Shown: in pieces, positions 8,397-17,397 of the stretch | Position numbering within the stretch: the first letter of the stretch is position 1 | Layout: each line of letters starts with the position of its first letter | DNA from: Candidatus Gastranaerophilales bacterium | Lineage (GTDB): Bacteria > Cyanobacteriota > Vampirovibrionia > Gastranaerophilales > Gastranaerophilaceae | Direction of reading: 5' to 3' | Assembly: GCA_944323155.1 (NCBI GenBank) | Contig: CALURL010000008.1 | Span: 19,595-83,594 of the forward strand | DNA length: 64,000 nt | Position numbers and translations under genes: made by a program | The notes under the pieces: generated by a model | What the model was told of the DNA's origin: nothing | The model's database searches: none | Seen by the model: only the letters and a program-made list of their open reading frames with translations

Positions 8397-10046
8397 ATGA
8401 AAAGTGATAATATAAAACAGGGAATAGCAAGAACAGCTCACCGCGGGCTTTTAATGGCAACCGGCGTTAGCAAAAAAAATATAAATAAACCATTTATCGG
8501 TATAGCAAGTTCATTTTCTGACTTAGTCCCCGGGCATATTGGAATGCGGGATTTAGAACGCCAGATTGAAAAAGGAATTCATTCAGCAGGCGGACAGGCT
8601 TTTGTTTTTGGAGTTCCTGCCATCTGCGACGGGATTGCAATGGGACATAGCGGAATGCGGTATTCTCTTCCTTCAAGAGATTTAATCGCAGATTGCGTTG
8701 AAAGTGTCGCCCAAGCGCACCAGCTTGACGGTATTGTAATGCTTTCCAACTGTGACAAAATTACTCCCGGAATGCTTATCGGGGCTTTAAGATTAAATAT
8801 CCCTGCAATAATCGTAACAGCAGGGCCAATGTTAGATGGTTCCTGCAGAGGCGAAAACAAATTAACAATGGTTTCAGGAGCTTTTGAAGCTGTTGGCAGA
8901 TACAGAGCCGGTGAAATTACCAAAGAGCACTTAATCAATCTTGAAGAGGAATCATGCCCATCAGCAGGCGCATGCCAGGGTATGTATACTGCAAATACAA
9001 TGGCAAGCCTCACTGAAGTTATGGGAATGAGTTTACCTTTCTGCTCATCATCTTCAGCCGTTTCTTCAAGAAAACGAAGAATTGCTTTTGAAAGCGGTAT
9101 GGCAATTATTGATTTAGTAAAGAATGACATAAAACCTTCTGATATAATCACAAGAGAAAGCTTACGGAATGCAATCACTGCCGACCTTGCACTCGGCGGT
9201 TCTACAAATACTTTCCTTCACATTCTTGCAATAGCAAATGCCGGAGGAATAGATATTACGCTCAATGATTTTGAGGAATTAAGCAGAAAAATTCACCAGA
9301 TTGTAAAAATAAACCCTTCATCATCACTTACAATGACAGATTTTCACAATGCCGGCGGAATCCCTGCTGTTTTAAAATCACTGTACAAGTTTCTTTTTGA
9401 TACCCCGACAGTTTCAGGAATTTCAACGAAAGAAATTGCAAAACAGGCGTGGGCTGATACTTCAGTAATTCCTGAATATGACCAATCTACATATACTCAG
9501 CCGGGACTTGGAATTTTATACGGAAATATTGCAAAAGACGGGTGTGTCATAAAAATTTCCGGTGTAGATCCTGAATGCTACGAATTTGAAGGCACTGCAA
9601 AAACCTTTGATAGTGAAGAAGAAGCAATGTCTGCTTTAGAGAATGATAAAATAAAAGAAGGTGATGTTATAGTAATCCGCTATGAAGGCCCGAAAGGCGG
9701 CCCAGGGATGCGGGAAATGCTTGCACCAACCTCACTTCTTGTCGGCAAAGGTTTAGGTAAAAAATGCGCCCTGATAACTGACGGACGATTTTCCGGTGCT
9801 ACACGCGGGATTTGTGTAGGGCATATTTGTCCAGAAGCTGCAAACGGCGGAGTCATTGCCTTAATTGAAAATGGTGACAGAATAAAAATAGATATTCCAA
9901 ATAGAAAAATTAACCTTTTAGTTGATGATAAAATTCTTGAAGAACGCCGAAATAACTTAAAACCATTTGTCCCGCGCGTAAAATCCGGCTATCTTGCCAA
10001 ATATGCAAAAAACGTTCAAGATGCCTCGCACGGTGCAATTGTTTAA
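8397..10046 (+). CDS. ilvD: Dihydroxy-acid dehydratase
   Basis: It dehydrates 2,3-dihydroxy-isovalerate and 2,3-dihydroxy-3-methylvalerate to the 2-keto acids of valine, leucine and isoleucine synthesis, using an Fe-S cluster. Cluster-binding cysteines appear in [12 protein letters not shown] and [17 protein letters not shown], and the C-terminal half has the [14 protein letters not shown] and GRFSGATRG signatures. The length (549 residues) is normal. The open frame extends upstream to 8265, but only the ATG at 8397 is supported, since a TATAAT box sits six bases before it. The Fe-S protein gene follows after only six bases, suggesting an operon. Confidence 0.95.
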   Translation: MKSDNIKQGIARTAHRGLLMATGVSKKNINKPFIGIASSFSDLVPGHIGMRDLERQIEKGIHSAGGQAFVFGVPAICDGIAMGHSGMRYSLPSRDLIADCVESVAQAHQLDGIVMLSNCDKITPGMLIGALRLNIPAIIVTAGPMLDGSCRGENKLTMVSGAFEAVGRYRAGEITKEHLINLEEESCPSAGACQGMYTANTMASLTEVMGMSLPFCSSSSAVSSRKRRIAFESGMAIIDLVKNDIKPSDIITRESLRNAITADLALGGSTNTFLHILAIANAGGIDITLNDFEELSRKIHQIVKINPSSSLTMTDFHNAGGIPAVLKSLYKFLFDTPTVSGISTKEIAKQAWADTSVIPEYDQSTYTQPGLGILYGNIAKDGCVIKISGVDPECYEFEGTAKTFDSEEEAMSALENDKIKEGDVIVIRYEGPKGGPGMREMLAPTSLLVGKGLGKKCALITDGRFSGATRGICVGHICPEAANGGVIALIENGDRIKIDIPNRKINLLVDDKILEERRNNLKPFVPRVKSGYLAKYAKNVQDASHGAIV

Positions 10047-10052
10047 ACAAAT

Positions 10053-11159
10053 ATGAAAACGCTAAACGACTTTAAAAAAGAAATTAATAAATGTTCCAAA
10101 TGCGGCCTATGCCAATCAGTTTGCCCTGTTTATAAAATTACAGGCAACGACTGCGCGGTATCACGAGGCAAATTTGTTATGCTTGACGGAGTTTTAAAAG
10201 GTGATTTAAAACTAAACAAAAACATTGAAAAATATCTTGATTTGTGCCTAAAATGCGGGAAATGCAAAGATTTCTGCCCCAGCAATATTGATGTTTGTGA
10301 AATATTTAATATCGCAAAATATGAATGCTCTAAAAATACATTTCACTGGAAGTTATTGAAATTTTTAGAATCAAAATTTGTATTCGGAAATGTAATACAC
10401 TTTTTTAGAAAATTTCCGTTCACACATCGCTATAAAATAATTTCCCAAACTTCTAACCCGAAACTTAAAGTAATTTATTTTAAAGGCTGTGTAAATGAAG
10501 TTTACCCTAAAGTTGAAAATGCATTAAAAAAGATTTTTTCAAATTTGGATATTGAAATTATTGAAAAGGATTTTGATTGCTGCGGCCTGCCTTTTCTTTC
10601 AAGCGGAAATATGGAAAGATATGAACAAACGGCAAAACATAATATAGAATTACTAAACGGCGGCTATGATTATGTTCTGACAGACTGCGCAAGCTGCGCG
10701 TATACATTATCAAATTATAAAAAACATTTCAAAAATATAAATCTGCCCCCAATAATTAATGCAGGAGAACTTTTAGCAAAAGAGGATATGAAATTTGTAT
10801 TTGAAAAGCCTGTTAAAATTACATTCCACAAGCCCTGCCATCTTGAAAATGATGATTTTATAAAACTAATATTTCAAAAATGTGAAAATATTGAATACAT
10901 AGAAATGGAAGGCTATGATGACTGCTGCGGATTTGCCGGCGAATTTGCAATAAAAAATCCAAAAATTTCAAAAGAGATTTCAAAGAAAAAAATAACAAAT
11001 GCTTTAAAAACAGAGGCCGATTATATAATTACAACCTGCCCTGCCTGTGTTATGGGACTGACCCAAGGGCTTATTACTAATAAAATTTTCACAAAAAAAT
11101 CGCCAAAAATTTTAAACTTAATGGAATTTCTGGCAAATGCAAAAATTATAAAATCTTAA
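10053..11159 (+). CDS. GlcF/LutA-type Fe-S oxidoreductase subunit
   Basis: An N-terminal ferredoxin-like domain carries two [4Fe-4S] motifs (CSKCGLCQSVCP and CLKCGKCKDFCP). Two CCG domains follow, each with the cysteine-rich signature (DFDCCGLPF and YDDCCGFAGEF, plus CASC and CPAC). This is the layout of the glycolate oxidase iron-sulfur subunit GlcF and of LutA and HdrD-like proteins, which pass electrons from a flavoprotein dehydrogenase. At 368 residues it is slightly shorter than GlcF. No FAD-linked oxidase is next to it in the window, so the substrate is unknown. It starts six bases after ilvD and is probably cotranscribed. Confidence 0.82.
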   Translation: MKTLNDFKKEINKCSKCGLCQSVCPVYKITGNDCAVSRGKFVMLDGVLKGDLKLNKNIEKYLDLCLKCGKCKDFCPSNIDVCEIFNIAKYECSKNTFHWKLLKFLESKFVFGNVIHFFRKFPFTHRYKIISQTSNPKLKVIYFKGCVNEVYPKVENALKKIFSNLDIEIIEKDFDCCGLPFLSSGNMERYEQTAKHNIELLNGGYDYVLTDCASCAYTLSNYKKHFKNINLPPIINAGELLAKEDMKFVFEKPVKITFHKPCHLENDDFIKLIFQKCENIEYIEMEGYDDCCGFAGEFAIKNPKISKEISKKKITNALKTEADYIITTCPACVMGLTQGLITNKIFTKKSPKILNLMEFLANAKIIKS

Positions 11160-11241
11160 AGGACTGAAAGCCCAATCTTCACTCTTCCAGAAAACATTTT
11201 CACATGTTAACGCTTTTACCGCAAAACAATTAGGAATTTCC

Positions 11242-11266
11242 AAAGGACTACCATGGGTAGTCCTTT
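11242..11266. terminator. Hairpin between convergent genes
   Basis: An 11-bp perfect stem (AAAGGACTACC and its complement) with a 3-base loop, between the Fe-S gene and proC. The T-run is poor, so termination is likely but not certain. Just upstream, 11163-11176 holds CTGAAAGCCCAA, a half-copy of the type 1 hairpin repeat in reverse. Confidence 0.55.
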
Positions 11267-11299
11267 AAATTGTTAAAATTCTATTTATGTCAAAGCTTA

Positions 11300-12112
11300 T
11301 TATTTTCCTAATTCATGTGCTTTTTGAGTGGTTTTTTCGATGACATCGTGGAATAATTTGTCCGAATGTTCGTCATTCATTACAGAAATTCCAACAAATG
11401 TGCATCCGCCTTTTGTTGCAACATTATCTATCAGAGTTTGAACAGAAGTTTCGCCGCGGTTTTCAATCATTCTGGCAGAACCAACTGCTGTCTGTGTGGC
11501 TAATAGCAATGATTTTTCGTATTCCAATCCTAATTTTTCTCCAGCACGCGCCATATCTTCAATAACTTTATAGAAAAATGCAGGCCCTGAGCCTGAAATA
11601 GCAGTTACAATATCAATTTGCTCTTCTGACACTTCAATGCACTTTCCAATATTAGAAAGAAGATTCATAACAAATTCAGCATCCTCATCCAAAGCATAAG
11701 CCCCTTTACAAACTCCGCTCATACCTTCCAAAACAAGAGCCGGAGTGTTTGGCATAACCCGTATTACTCTATTTTGGCCGACAACATTCTCAATCTTTTC
11801 AGTAGATACCCCTGCTGCTATTGAAACAAGTAATTTTTCAGGAGTCAATTCTGATTTAATTTCCTCTAAAATATCAACAACATAATTTGGCTTTGTTGCA
11901 ATAAAAATAACATCACTATCCATAACAAGTGCCTTATTATCAGTTATAACTTCAATATCAAGGCGTTTTTGTGCAGACTCTGCAACCTCAGGATTAATTT
12001 CAGCTCCCTTTATCATATTTTTAGGCAAAAATCCTGAAGCAAGTACTCCTTTAATAATTGCACTTGCCATTTTACCACAGCCAATAAAACCAACTTTTAC
12101 ATTTTTGTTCAT
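11300..12112 (-). CDS. proC: Pyrroline-5-carboxylate reductase
   Basis: This is the last step of proline synthesis, reducing 1-pyrroline-5-carboxylate with NAD(P)H. The N-terminal Rossmann motif GFIGCGKMASAIIKG, the VIRVMPNTPALV segment and the C-terminal substrate-site region SGSGPAFFYK and GGCTFVGISV match ProC throughout. It is 270 residues, as usual. AGGTTAAATAAT before the ATG gives a usable ribosome site. It is divergent from rpmH. Confidence 0.95.
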   Translation of the reverse strand: MNKNVKVGFIGCGKMASAIIKGVLASGFLPKNMIKGAEINPEVAESAQKRLDIEVITDNKALVMDSDVIFIATKPNYVVDILEEIKSELTPEKLLVSIAAGVSTEKIENVVGQNRVIRVMPNTPALVLEGMSGVCKGAYALDEDAEFVMNLLSNIGKCIEVSEEQIDIVTAISGSGPAFFYKVIEDMARAGEKLGLEYEKSLLLATQTAVGSARMIENRGETSVQTLIDNVATKGGCTFVGISVMNDEHSDKLFHDVIEKTTQKAHELGK

Positions 12113-12211
12113 ATTATTTAACCTGTCCCTCTCTTAATGTTGACTAATAATTTTTTTTCATTTAACATAAAAATTATACGACAAATATAATATAAATAAA
12201 GGAATTAAAAA

Positions 12212-12364
12212 ATGAGACGTACACTAGAAGGAACAAAAATTAAAAGACAACGTGTAAGCGGTTTCAGAGCAAGAATGGCAACCCCTGGCGGAAGAGAAGT
12301 ATTAAACAGACGCCGTGCTCGTGGTCGTCATAAATTAGCTATTACCGCTAAAAAACGTGCTTAA
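12212..12364 (+). CDS. rpmH: Ribosomal protein L34
   Basis: A 50-residue, highly basic protein starting [21 protein letters not shown] and ending with the [13 protein letters not shown] tail typical of L34. It is a component of the 50S subunit. AAAGGAATT precedes the ATG. It is followed 75 bases later by rnpA, the conserved bacterial order. The [12 protein letters not shown]-terminus is of the cyanobacterial type (MTKRTLEGT...), an incidental hint of lineage. Confidence 0.96.
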   Translation: MRRTLEGTKIKRQRVSGFRARMATPGGREVLNRRRARGRHKLAITAKKRA

Positions 12365-12439
12365 TTGAGCCAAGCATAGGGGCTTAATACAGACTTGCAG
12401 AATTGTAAGAATGTAAAAAGCATTTGACGCAGGGCGAAA

Positions 12440-12799
12440 ATGTTAAAAAAGCAGTATCGATTAAAAAACAAATCAGCATTTAATGCTACTTATAAAGTTA
12501 AAAACTCCTCCCACAAGGGTGGAGTAACTTTGTTTGCAGGTTTAAAGAAAAAAGATTCCGACACAATAACCCGTGTCGGTTTTGTCGTCAGCAAGAAAAC
12601 TCACAAACGCGCAACGAAAAGAAATCGACTAAAAAGATTAATGCGCGAAAGTTACAGGCAGCTATTGAAAGAAAATCAAACAGGACTTGCAGATAACTTT
12701 ATATCTTTAATCTTTGTCGGCAACGAACACGCTCTTGATAAAGACTTTCTACAAATGAAAAGTATTATAAAAAAATTGCTGGATGGTATAAAATGTTAG
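12440..12799 (+). CDS. rnpA: Ribonuclease P protein component
   Basis: The protein cofactor of RNase P, which removes tRNA 5' leaders. The N-terminus LKKQYRLKNKSAFNATYK and the RNR signature (KRATKRNRLKRLMRESYRQ) identify it. The length of 119 residues is typical. It follows rpmH. The next gene overlaps its end by seven bases in another frame, where yidD or yidC would normally be found. Confidence 0.95.
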   Translation: MLKKQYRLKNKSAFNATYKVKNSSHKGGVTLFAGLKKKDSDTITRVGFVVSKKTHKRATKRNRLKRLMRESYRQLLKENQTGLADNFISLIFVGNEHALDKDFLQMKSIIKKLLDGIKC

Positions 12800-13314
12800 A
12801 AGGAATATATGTAGAAAATGTTTTTAACCATAAATCACTACAGCCATATATTCCATGTCCGCAAGAAACGTCAGGTTATAACTTAGGTTCTCAAGCAATC
12901 TACAGATACTCCCTGCAAGATTCAGACTATCCTATACTAAGCATTGCAGAACCTCTGTTTGACGGAAACGGAGATATGATTCCGCCAGGACACTATGAAC
13001 TTGCACTGTCTGATGAAAAAGATTTTTTTATACTTATGCAGTCAAAAAATCCACGCGCCATAATTCCGGTATTCAAAGTTGAAGAAGATAAAACCGAAGC
13101 AAAACGTTTAAATGATCCCAAATATAAAAAACAACTAAAAAAAGAAGCAAAAGAACGAGAAAAAACGAATAAAAAACGTGCAAAAGCAGGAATGCCGCCA
13201 GATGAACCTTCAGTTTATATGGAAGCGACTATTGAATATATAAAAAATGGTGAATATTATTTAATAAAATATCAACGTGGAACAATAAAAGCCTGGGGAG
13301 CATTCAAAGGATAA
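12793..13314 (+). CDS. Hypothetical protein in the yidD/yidC position after rnpA
   Basis: I do not recognise this 173-residue protein. It has no signal peptide or membrane helix. A folded N-terminal part (about 1-95) contains YNLGSQAIYRYSLQDSDYPILSIAEPLFDG. A very basic linker rich in Lys/Glu follows (about 105-135), then a beta-like tail ending YQRGTIKAWGAFKG. The seven-base overlap with rnpA implies translational coupling. The following PHP phosphatase is 11 bases away, so rnpA and these two form one unit. The basic linker could bind RNA or the ribosome, but that is only a guess. Confidence 0.7.
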   Translation: MLEGIYVENVFNHKSLQPYIPCPQETSGYNLGSQAIYRYSLQDSDYPILSIAEPLFDGNGDMIPPGHYELALSDEKDFFILMQSKNPRAIIPVFKVEEDKTEAKRLNDPKYKKQLKKEAKEREKTNKKRAKAGMPPDEPSVYMEATIEYIKNGEYYLIKYQRGTIKAWGAFKG

Positions 13315-13325
13315 AAGGTAAAATT

Positions 13326-14111
13326 ATGAACGCAAACTATCATATGCATACAAGTTTTAGTGATGATTCTACATTTAAAATGGAAGATGTTGTAAAAACA
13401 GCAATATCCTGTGGTTTAGATGAAATATGTATTACAGATCATCTTGACTTGCTGACTTATGAAAAAATAAATTTTCCGTTTAAAGCTTATGAAAAAGAAT
13501 TCCAATATTGTAAAAATAAATATTCAAATCAGATAAACATAAAACTTGGCATGGAATTTGGAATTCAACGAGGAACAATCGACCGCTTTAATAAAATTTT
13601 CACAATGTTAAATTTTGATTTTATAATAATGTCTTGTCACGTAATTGGCGACAAATGGCTTTTTAACCAAAGTTTTCAAACAGGAAAAACTCAAGAAGAA
13701 TATAATAAAAAATACTACGAAGAAATTTTATACCTTGTAAATAATTATAATAAGTTTTCAGTACTTGGCCACCTTGATGTAATAAGGCGTTATGACCGAT
13801 ACGGCGACTATGCATTTGAAGAAGTAAAACCAATGATAGAACAAATACTAAAACGAGTAATCTCTTGCGGTAAAGGCATAGAACTAAACACTTCAAGTTA
13901 TAGATATAAATTAACAGATAGTATGCCATCACATAATATACTAAAATTATATAAATCGCTTGGCGGCGAAATAATCACACTCGGCACGGACTCACATCGC
14001 CCTATAGATGTAAACTGCCATCTAGATGAGGCAAGAAAACAATTAAAATCACTTGGTTATAAATATTATTGCACATATAAAAACATGGAACCAGAATTTC
14101 ATGAACTGTAA
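13326..14111 (+). CDS. PHP-type histidinol-phosphatase family protein
   Basis: A PHP-domain metal phosphatase of 261 residues. The N-terminal HMHTSFSDDS motif, the ITDHLDL motif, GMEFGIQ, the CHVIGDKW segment and the C-terminal ITLGTDSHRP give the expected set of metal-binding His/Asp/Glu residues. HisJ/HisK proteins dephosphorylate histidinol phosphate in histidine synthesis, the most likely role. Other PHP phosphoesterases have similar motifs and no other his gene is in the window. It is the last gene of the rpmH-rnpA group, before tRNA-fMet. Confidence 0.8.
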   Translation: MNANYHMHTSFSDDSTFKMEDVVKTAISCGLDEICITDHLDLLTYEKINFPFKAYEKEFQYCKNKYSNQINIKLGMEFGIQRGTIDRFNKIFTMLNFDFIIMSCHVIGDKWLFNQSFQTGKTQEEYNKKYYEEILYLVNNYNKFSVLGHLDVIRRYDRYGDYAFEEVKPMIEQILKRVISCGKGIELNTSSYRYKLTDSMPSHNILKLYKSLGGEIITLGTDSHRPIDVNCHLDEARKQLKSLGYKYYCTYKNMEPEFHEL

Positions 14112-14201
14112 AAAAGGTACTTGATTTTTGTTTTTTAGCATTTAATAATTGGATGTGGTAAATGATAATTGTAGTTTTCAAACCACCAAAAATTAAAATA
14201 A

Positions 14202-14278
<77 letters not shown>

Positions 14279-14288
14279 AGTAAAAAGC

Positions 14289-14326
14289 AATAGAGATAAG
14301 GAATTAAGCTTTATCTCTATTTTTTA
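14289..14326 (+). terminator. Terminator after tRNA-fMet
   Basis: An 11-bp stem AATAGAGATAA / TTATCTCTATT with a T-rich tail, starting 11 bases after the tRNA CCA. Confidence 0.75.
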
Positions 14327-14346
14327 ATTTTTTTAAACTTTTATCA

Positions 14347-14368
14347 TTTTGGGTGACTTTTGGGTGAC
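14347..14368 (+). repeat. Tandem 11-bp repeat between tRNA-fMet and a recombinase
   Basis: TTTTGGGTGAC occurs twice head-to-tail. Its place between a tRNA and a tyrosine recombinase gene suggests an arm or core site, but no copy of the tRNA 3' end was found further on in the window. Confidence 0.5.
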
Positions 14369-14524
14369 TGTTTATCAATATATCAGACTTCAATTTCGCA
14401 ATTTTAGAATTGACCAATTTTTAAGTTGTTCATTTTTCATAATAATAATTGATTAATTAAAATTTTTGAGCTTGCTCTGCTGTTCAAAAATAGTTTTGTT
14501 ATGGAATTCGGAAAGGGAAAAATT

Positions 14525-15067
14525 ATGAACATTGTTGAACCAATCAGGCAAAAAAGAGATTTGGAAAAAATTGAAAGCATATTAAAAAGACAAAACCTCA
14601 GAGATTTACTAATTTTTACAATAGGCACAAATTGTGGACTTAGGATTTCAGACATTTTAAATTTAAATGTAGGAGATGTCAGGGATAAGGAATACATTTG
14701 TATTACGGAAAAGAAAACAGGCAAATACAAGAGATTCCCGATTAATTCAAAACTCAAACCTATGTTTATGAAGTTTACTCAAGACAGAAAGGCAGATGAG
14801 CCATTATTTTTATCCATTTTTCATAACAGAATGGAAAGAACGCAGTGTTATAGAATTGTACATGAAGCCTGCAGAAAAGCCGGACTTGAATACAATATTG
14901 GTACGCACACTCTCAGAAAAACTTTCGGTTATCATCATTATCAAAAATTCAAAGACATTGCCATGCTTCAAAAAATCTTTAACCATTCTTCTCCACAAAT
15001 AACTCTTAGATATATAGGAATAGATCAAGATATGATTGACTATAGCTATAAAAATTTTACTTTATAA
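14525..15067 (+). CDS. Tyrosine recombinase, catalytic domain (phage integrase family)
   Basis: The protein has the full catalytic set: Arg in NCGLRISDIL, Lys in EKKTGKYK, HxxR as THTLRKTFG, His in NHSSPQ and the nucleophile Tyr in TLRYIGI. At 180 residues it holds the catalytic domain with little or no N-terminal DNA-binding arm, so it is smaller than XerC/D or phage integrases. I start at 14525, where GGAAAGGG precedes the ATG; the in-frame ATG at 14501 has none. It lies downstream of tRNA-fMet and next to a decayed transposase, so it may be a remnant of an integrated element or a stand-alone invertase-like recombinase. Confidence 0.85.
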   Translation: MNIVEPIRQKRDLEKIESILKRQNLRDLLIFTIGTNCGLRISDILNLNVGDVRDKEYICITEKKTGKYKRFPINSKLKPMFMKFTQDRKADEPLFLSIFHNRMERTQCYRIVHEACRKAGLEYNIGTHTLRKTFGYHHYQKFKDIAMLQKIFNHSSPQITLRYIGIDQDMIDYSYKNFTL

Positions 15068-15320
15068 TACCAATTCAATAAAAAAATAACTCAACATAAT
15101 ATCTATTGAGTAGAGTTGGAAATTAAATTCTGAGAAGTGATGCTATAAAAATATGGGTTATACAGATATATGATTTTTCAACAAATCAAATCCTATACTT
15201 TTCTAAACGCAATAAATGTTTCTATAAAAGATAAAGGTGGGGCTGTAATTTTTGCAATCTATGAATATGTGTTGAGGAGAGCATAAATGATTTAAAATTT
15301 GTCAAAACCAACAAGTATAA
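15068..15320. other. Non-coding stretch after the recombinase
   Basis: No convincing gene or RNA seen. AT-rich sequence, partly the downstream flank of the transposase remnant; a possible decayed reading frame on the minus strand continues here with no recognisable motif. Confidence 0.4.
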
Positions 15321-15424
15321 TGTTTTGTGTTTCAATGAATTGTAGTGAATATAATCTATATGTTTGTATAAATCTTCTTCGTTTCTTATAATATAGTTAT
15401 AGTGTCGACTTTGCCAAACTCCTT
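15321..15424 (-). pseudogene. Remnant of a REP-associated (IS200-like, Y1) transposase
   Basis: The minus strand reads VWQSRHYNYIIRNEEDLYKH, then IDYIHYNSLKHKT. This matches the conserved C-terminal block of RAYT transposases, usually written WQ.R..D..IR.E.DL..H.DYIH.NP.KHG. A TAA stop lies just before the block in the same frame. Nothing upstream carries the catalytic HUH/Tyr motifs, and the frame after KHKT no longer resembles the family. It is therefore a dead fragment of about 35 codons. Confidence 0.7.
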
Positions 15425-15573
15425 ATTGATATTGCAATTATTTCAAAATTAAATTTTGATAATGCTTATTTAAAGCTATCTTTTAATAATTGAATATTGT
15501 GTATTATGATTGTATGTTACAAATGTTATAAATACAAGATTATTGCAATTATTAAAATATCTCTTATAACTAC

Positions 15574-16239
15574 TCATAATAATTTATTATTGCTACCATT
15601 TAAAAAGTCATATGTTCGTTTTATCTCTTCCATTATGTATTTATAAGATTTTTCTATTCGATTATTTTTTTCAACTTGCGTAGTATTAGGTTTTATTCCT
15701 GCCACGATATCTATTAAATTTAAAAGTCTTATTTTAGTATCTTCAATGCTTGCGCTTAAAATTGTTGCTACCTTTTTTGGTAGTGTTGAATTTTCTTCAA
15801 TTGCGATTTTAACACGGCCCTGACTATTTATACTTTCTATAATCTTATCTAGAAGTATGTTATCTGCAACTTTACCTACTGCTTCTTCAGGTATATTGTA
15901 CTTTTTTGCACTTAATTCTTCTACAGCTTTAAGTAACTCTGAAGGGGTTTTGCAATTAACAAATCGTTCAAGGAGTTTTTTATAAAACGCGGCTTTCAAA
16001 CTGCTTTCATATATGTACAGGTAAGTTGTAGCTATATGTTTATCGGAAAAATCTGCAATTTCTTTATTATTTAAATTTTTAATTATATTTCTTAGCTCTT
16101 TTATATCTATGTTTTTAATGGATTTTTCACACATATTTTTCATAAATTGTCTTACACGTGCGAAACTGGTGCCATCTACCAAACATCCGTCGGGACTTAC
16201 ATATTTACAATAATAAAAAATATTATGCTTAATAAGCAT
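15574..16239 (-). CDS. Hypothetical helical protein
   Basis: I do not recognise this 221-residue protein. It is rich in predicted helix (Lys, Glu, Ile, Asn) with no signal peptide or membrane span. The first 30 residues contain three cysteines and YVSPDGCLVDGTSFARVRQF, and the rest reads like repeated helical segments (EELRNIIKNLNNKEIADF-type). The ATG at 16239 sits in a perfect 21-base palindrome (16222-16242) and has no Shine-Dalgarno. A TATGCT box five bases upstream hints at a leaderless transcript. It lies beside the transposase remnant, so it may be acquired DNA. Confidence 0.6.
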   Translation of the reverse strand: MLIKHNIFYYCKYVSPDGCLVDGTSFARVRQFMKNMCEKSIKNIDIKELRNIIKNLNNKEIADFSDKHIATTYLYIYESSLKAAFYKKLLERFVNCKTPSELLKAVEELSAKKYNIPEEAVGKVADNILLDKIIESINSQGRVKIAIEENSTLPKKVATILSASIEDTKIRLLNLIDIVAGIKPNTTQVEKNNRIEKSYKYIMEEIKRTYDFLNGSNNKLL

Positions 16240-16242
16240 AAT
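16222..16242. promoter_or_regulatory. Perfect palindrome over a start codon
   Basis: ATTATGCTTA-A-TAAGCATAAT, spanning the ATG of the minus-strand gene at 16239. It could be an operator for self-control, or a hairpin hiding the start. Confidence 0.4.
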
Positions 16243-16318
16243 ATAGCATACAATATAAGTATTTGTTATTTATAAAAAAAATATATATAATAAAAAGTAA
16301 TAATTTATATTAGGAGTA

Positions 16319-16351
16319 ATGTGTTTGACACAAAAAATATATAAAAAATGA
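16319..16351 (+). other. Possible 10-codon upstream reading frame
   Basis: TAGGAG lies a few bases before ATG at 16319; the frame reads MCLTQKIYKK and ends TGA at 16349-16351. The GAGG of the next gene begins right after, so it could couple translation to the hydrolase gene. Confidence 0.3.
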
Positions 16352-16359
16352 GGTAAAAA

Positions 16360-17397
16360 ATGTTTAGAAAATTTTTGGTTTTTATAGTAACACTAATACT
16401 AATTATTGGAGGCACAACAATGAGTATGGCAAAAAGTAACGACTGGGACAAGACTTTCGCAAAAAGCGATAAGATTGATGTAAAAAAAGTAAGTTTTAAA
16501 AACAGATATGGAATAACACTTGTTGGAGACTTATATACACCAAAACATAAATCTTCAGACAAAATGGCTGCAATAGCTGTAAGCGGTCCTTTTGGAGCCG
16601 TGAAAGAACAAGCCTCTGGATTATATGCACAAAACATGGCAGAACGAGGTTTTATAACATTAGCATTTGATCCTTCCTATACAGGCGAAAGCGGAGGAGA
16701 ACCGCGAAATGTTGCTTCTCCGGATATTAATACAGAAGACTTTAGTGCAGCAGTAGATTTTTTAAGCAATCAGCCTGACGTTGATCCTGATAAAATTGGG
16801 ATTATCGGAATATGCGGCTTTGGCGGTTTTGGAATAAATGCTGCTGCAATGGATACAAGAATTAAAGCTACTGTTGCATCTACAATGTATGATATGACAA
16901 GAGTTTCTGCTAAAGGGTATTTTGATGCAATGGACGAAAAAGCCCGCTATGAATTAAAAGAATCTCTTAACAAACAAAGAACAGAAGATTTCAAAAACGG
17001 GACTTACGCTAAGGCTCCAGGGCTTCCAGAAAAACTAACAGGTGAAGAACCTCAATTTGTAAAAGATTACTATGGATATTACAAAACTCCACGCGGATTC
17101 CATAAACGCTCAATAAATTCTAACGGAAACTGGAACACTACATCATCATTGTCTTTAATCAATATGCCGATATTACAGTATAGTGGAGAAATTAAAAACG
17201 CAGTACTAATTATTCACGGAGAAAAAGCTCACAGCCGCTATTTTGGAGAAGATGCGTTTAAAAAACTTAAAGGCGATAATAAAGAATTATTAATTGTTGA
17301 TGGGGCAAATCACGTTGATTTATACGACAATTTAGATAAAATACCGTTTGATAAAATGGAAGAATTTTTCACAAAATATCTAAAGGAGAATAAATAA
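16360..17397 (+). CDS. Exported alpha/beta hydrolase (dienelactone-hydrolase-like)
   Basis: A 345-residue protein with an N-terminal signal peptide (about 1-27, ending SMA). It has an alpha/beta hydrolase fold: a GERGFITLAFDPSYTGESGG-like strand-turn region, the nucleophile elbow GICGFGG with Cys in place of Ser, and a late His in DGANHVDLYD. The Cys nucleophile is typical of dienelactone hydrolases. The substrate is unknown. The stop overlaps the start of the cupin gene by one base and a CMD-domain gene follows, so three exported proteins are made together. That trio suggests handling of an aromatic or lactone compound, or peroxide stress, outside the cytoplasm; this role is inferred. Confidence 0.8.
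   Translation: MFRKFLVFIVTLILIIGGTTMSMAKSNDWDKTFAKSDKIDVKKVSFKNRYGITLVGDLYTPKHKSSDKMAAIAVSGPFGAVKEQASGLYAQNMAERGFITLAFDPSYTGESGGEPRNVASPDINTEDFSAAVDFLSNQPDVDPDKIGIIGICGFGGFGINAAAMDTRIKATVASTMYDMTRVSAKGYFDAMDEKARYELKESLNKQRTEDFKNGTYAKAPGLPEKLTGEEPQFVKDYYGYYKTPRGFHKRSINSNGNWNTTSSLSLINMPILQYSGEIKNAVLIIHGEKAHSRYFGEDAFKKLKGDNKELLIVDGANHVDLYDNLDKIPFDKMEEFFTKYLKENK

Noticed and set aside
8579..9178. 199-codon minus-strand frame inside ilvD
   Set aside because: ilvD is unmistakable over the same bases; the antisense frame has no ribosome site or family features.
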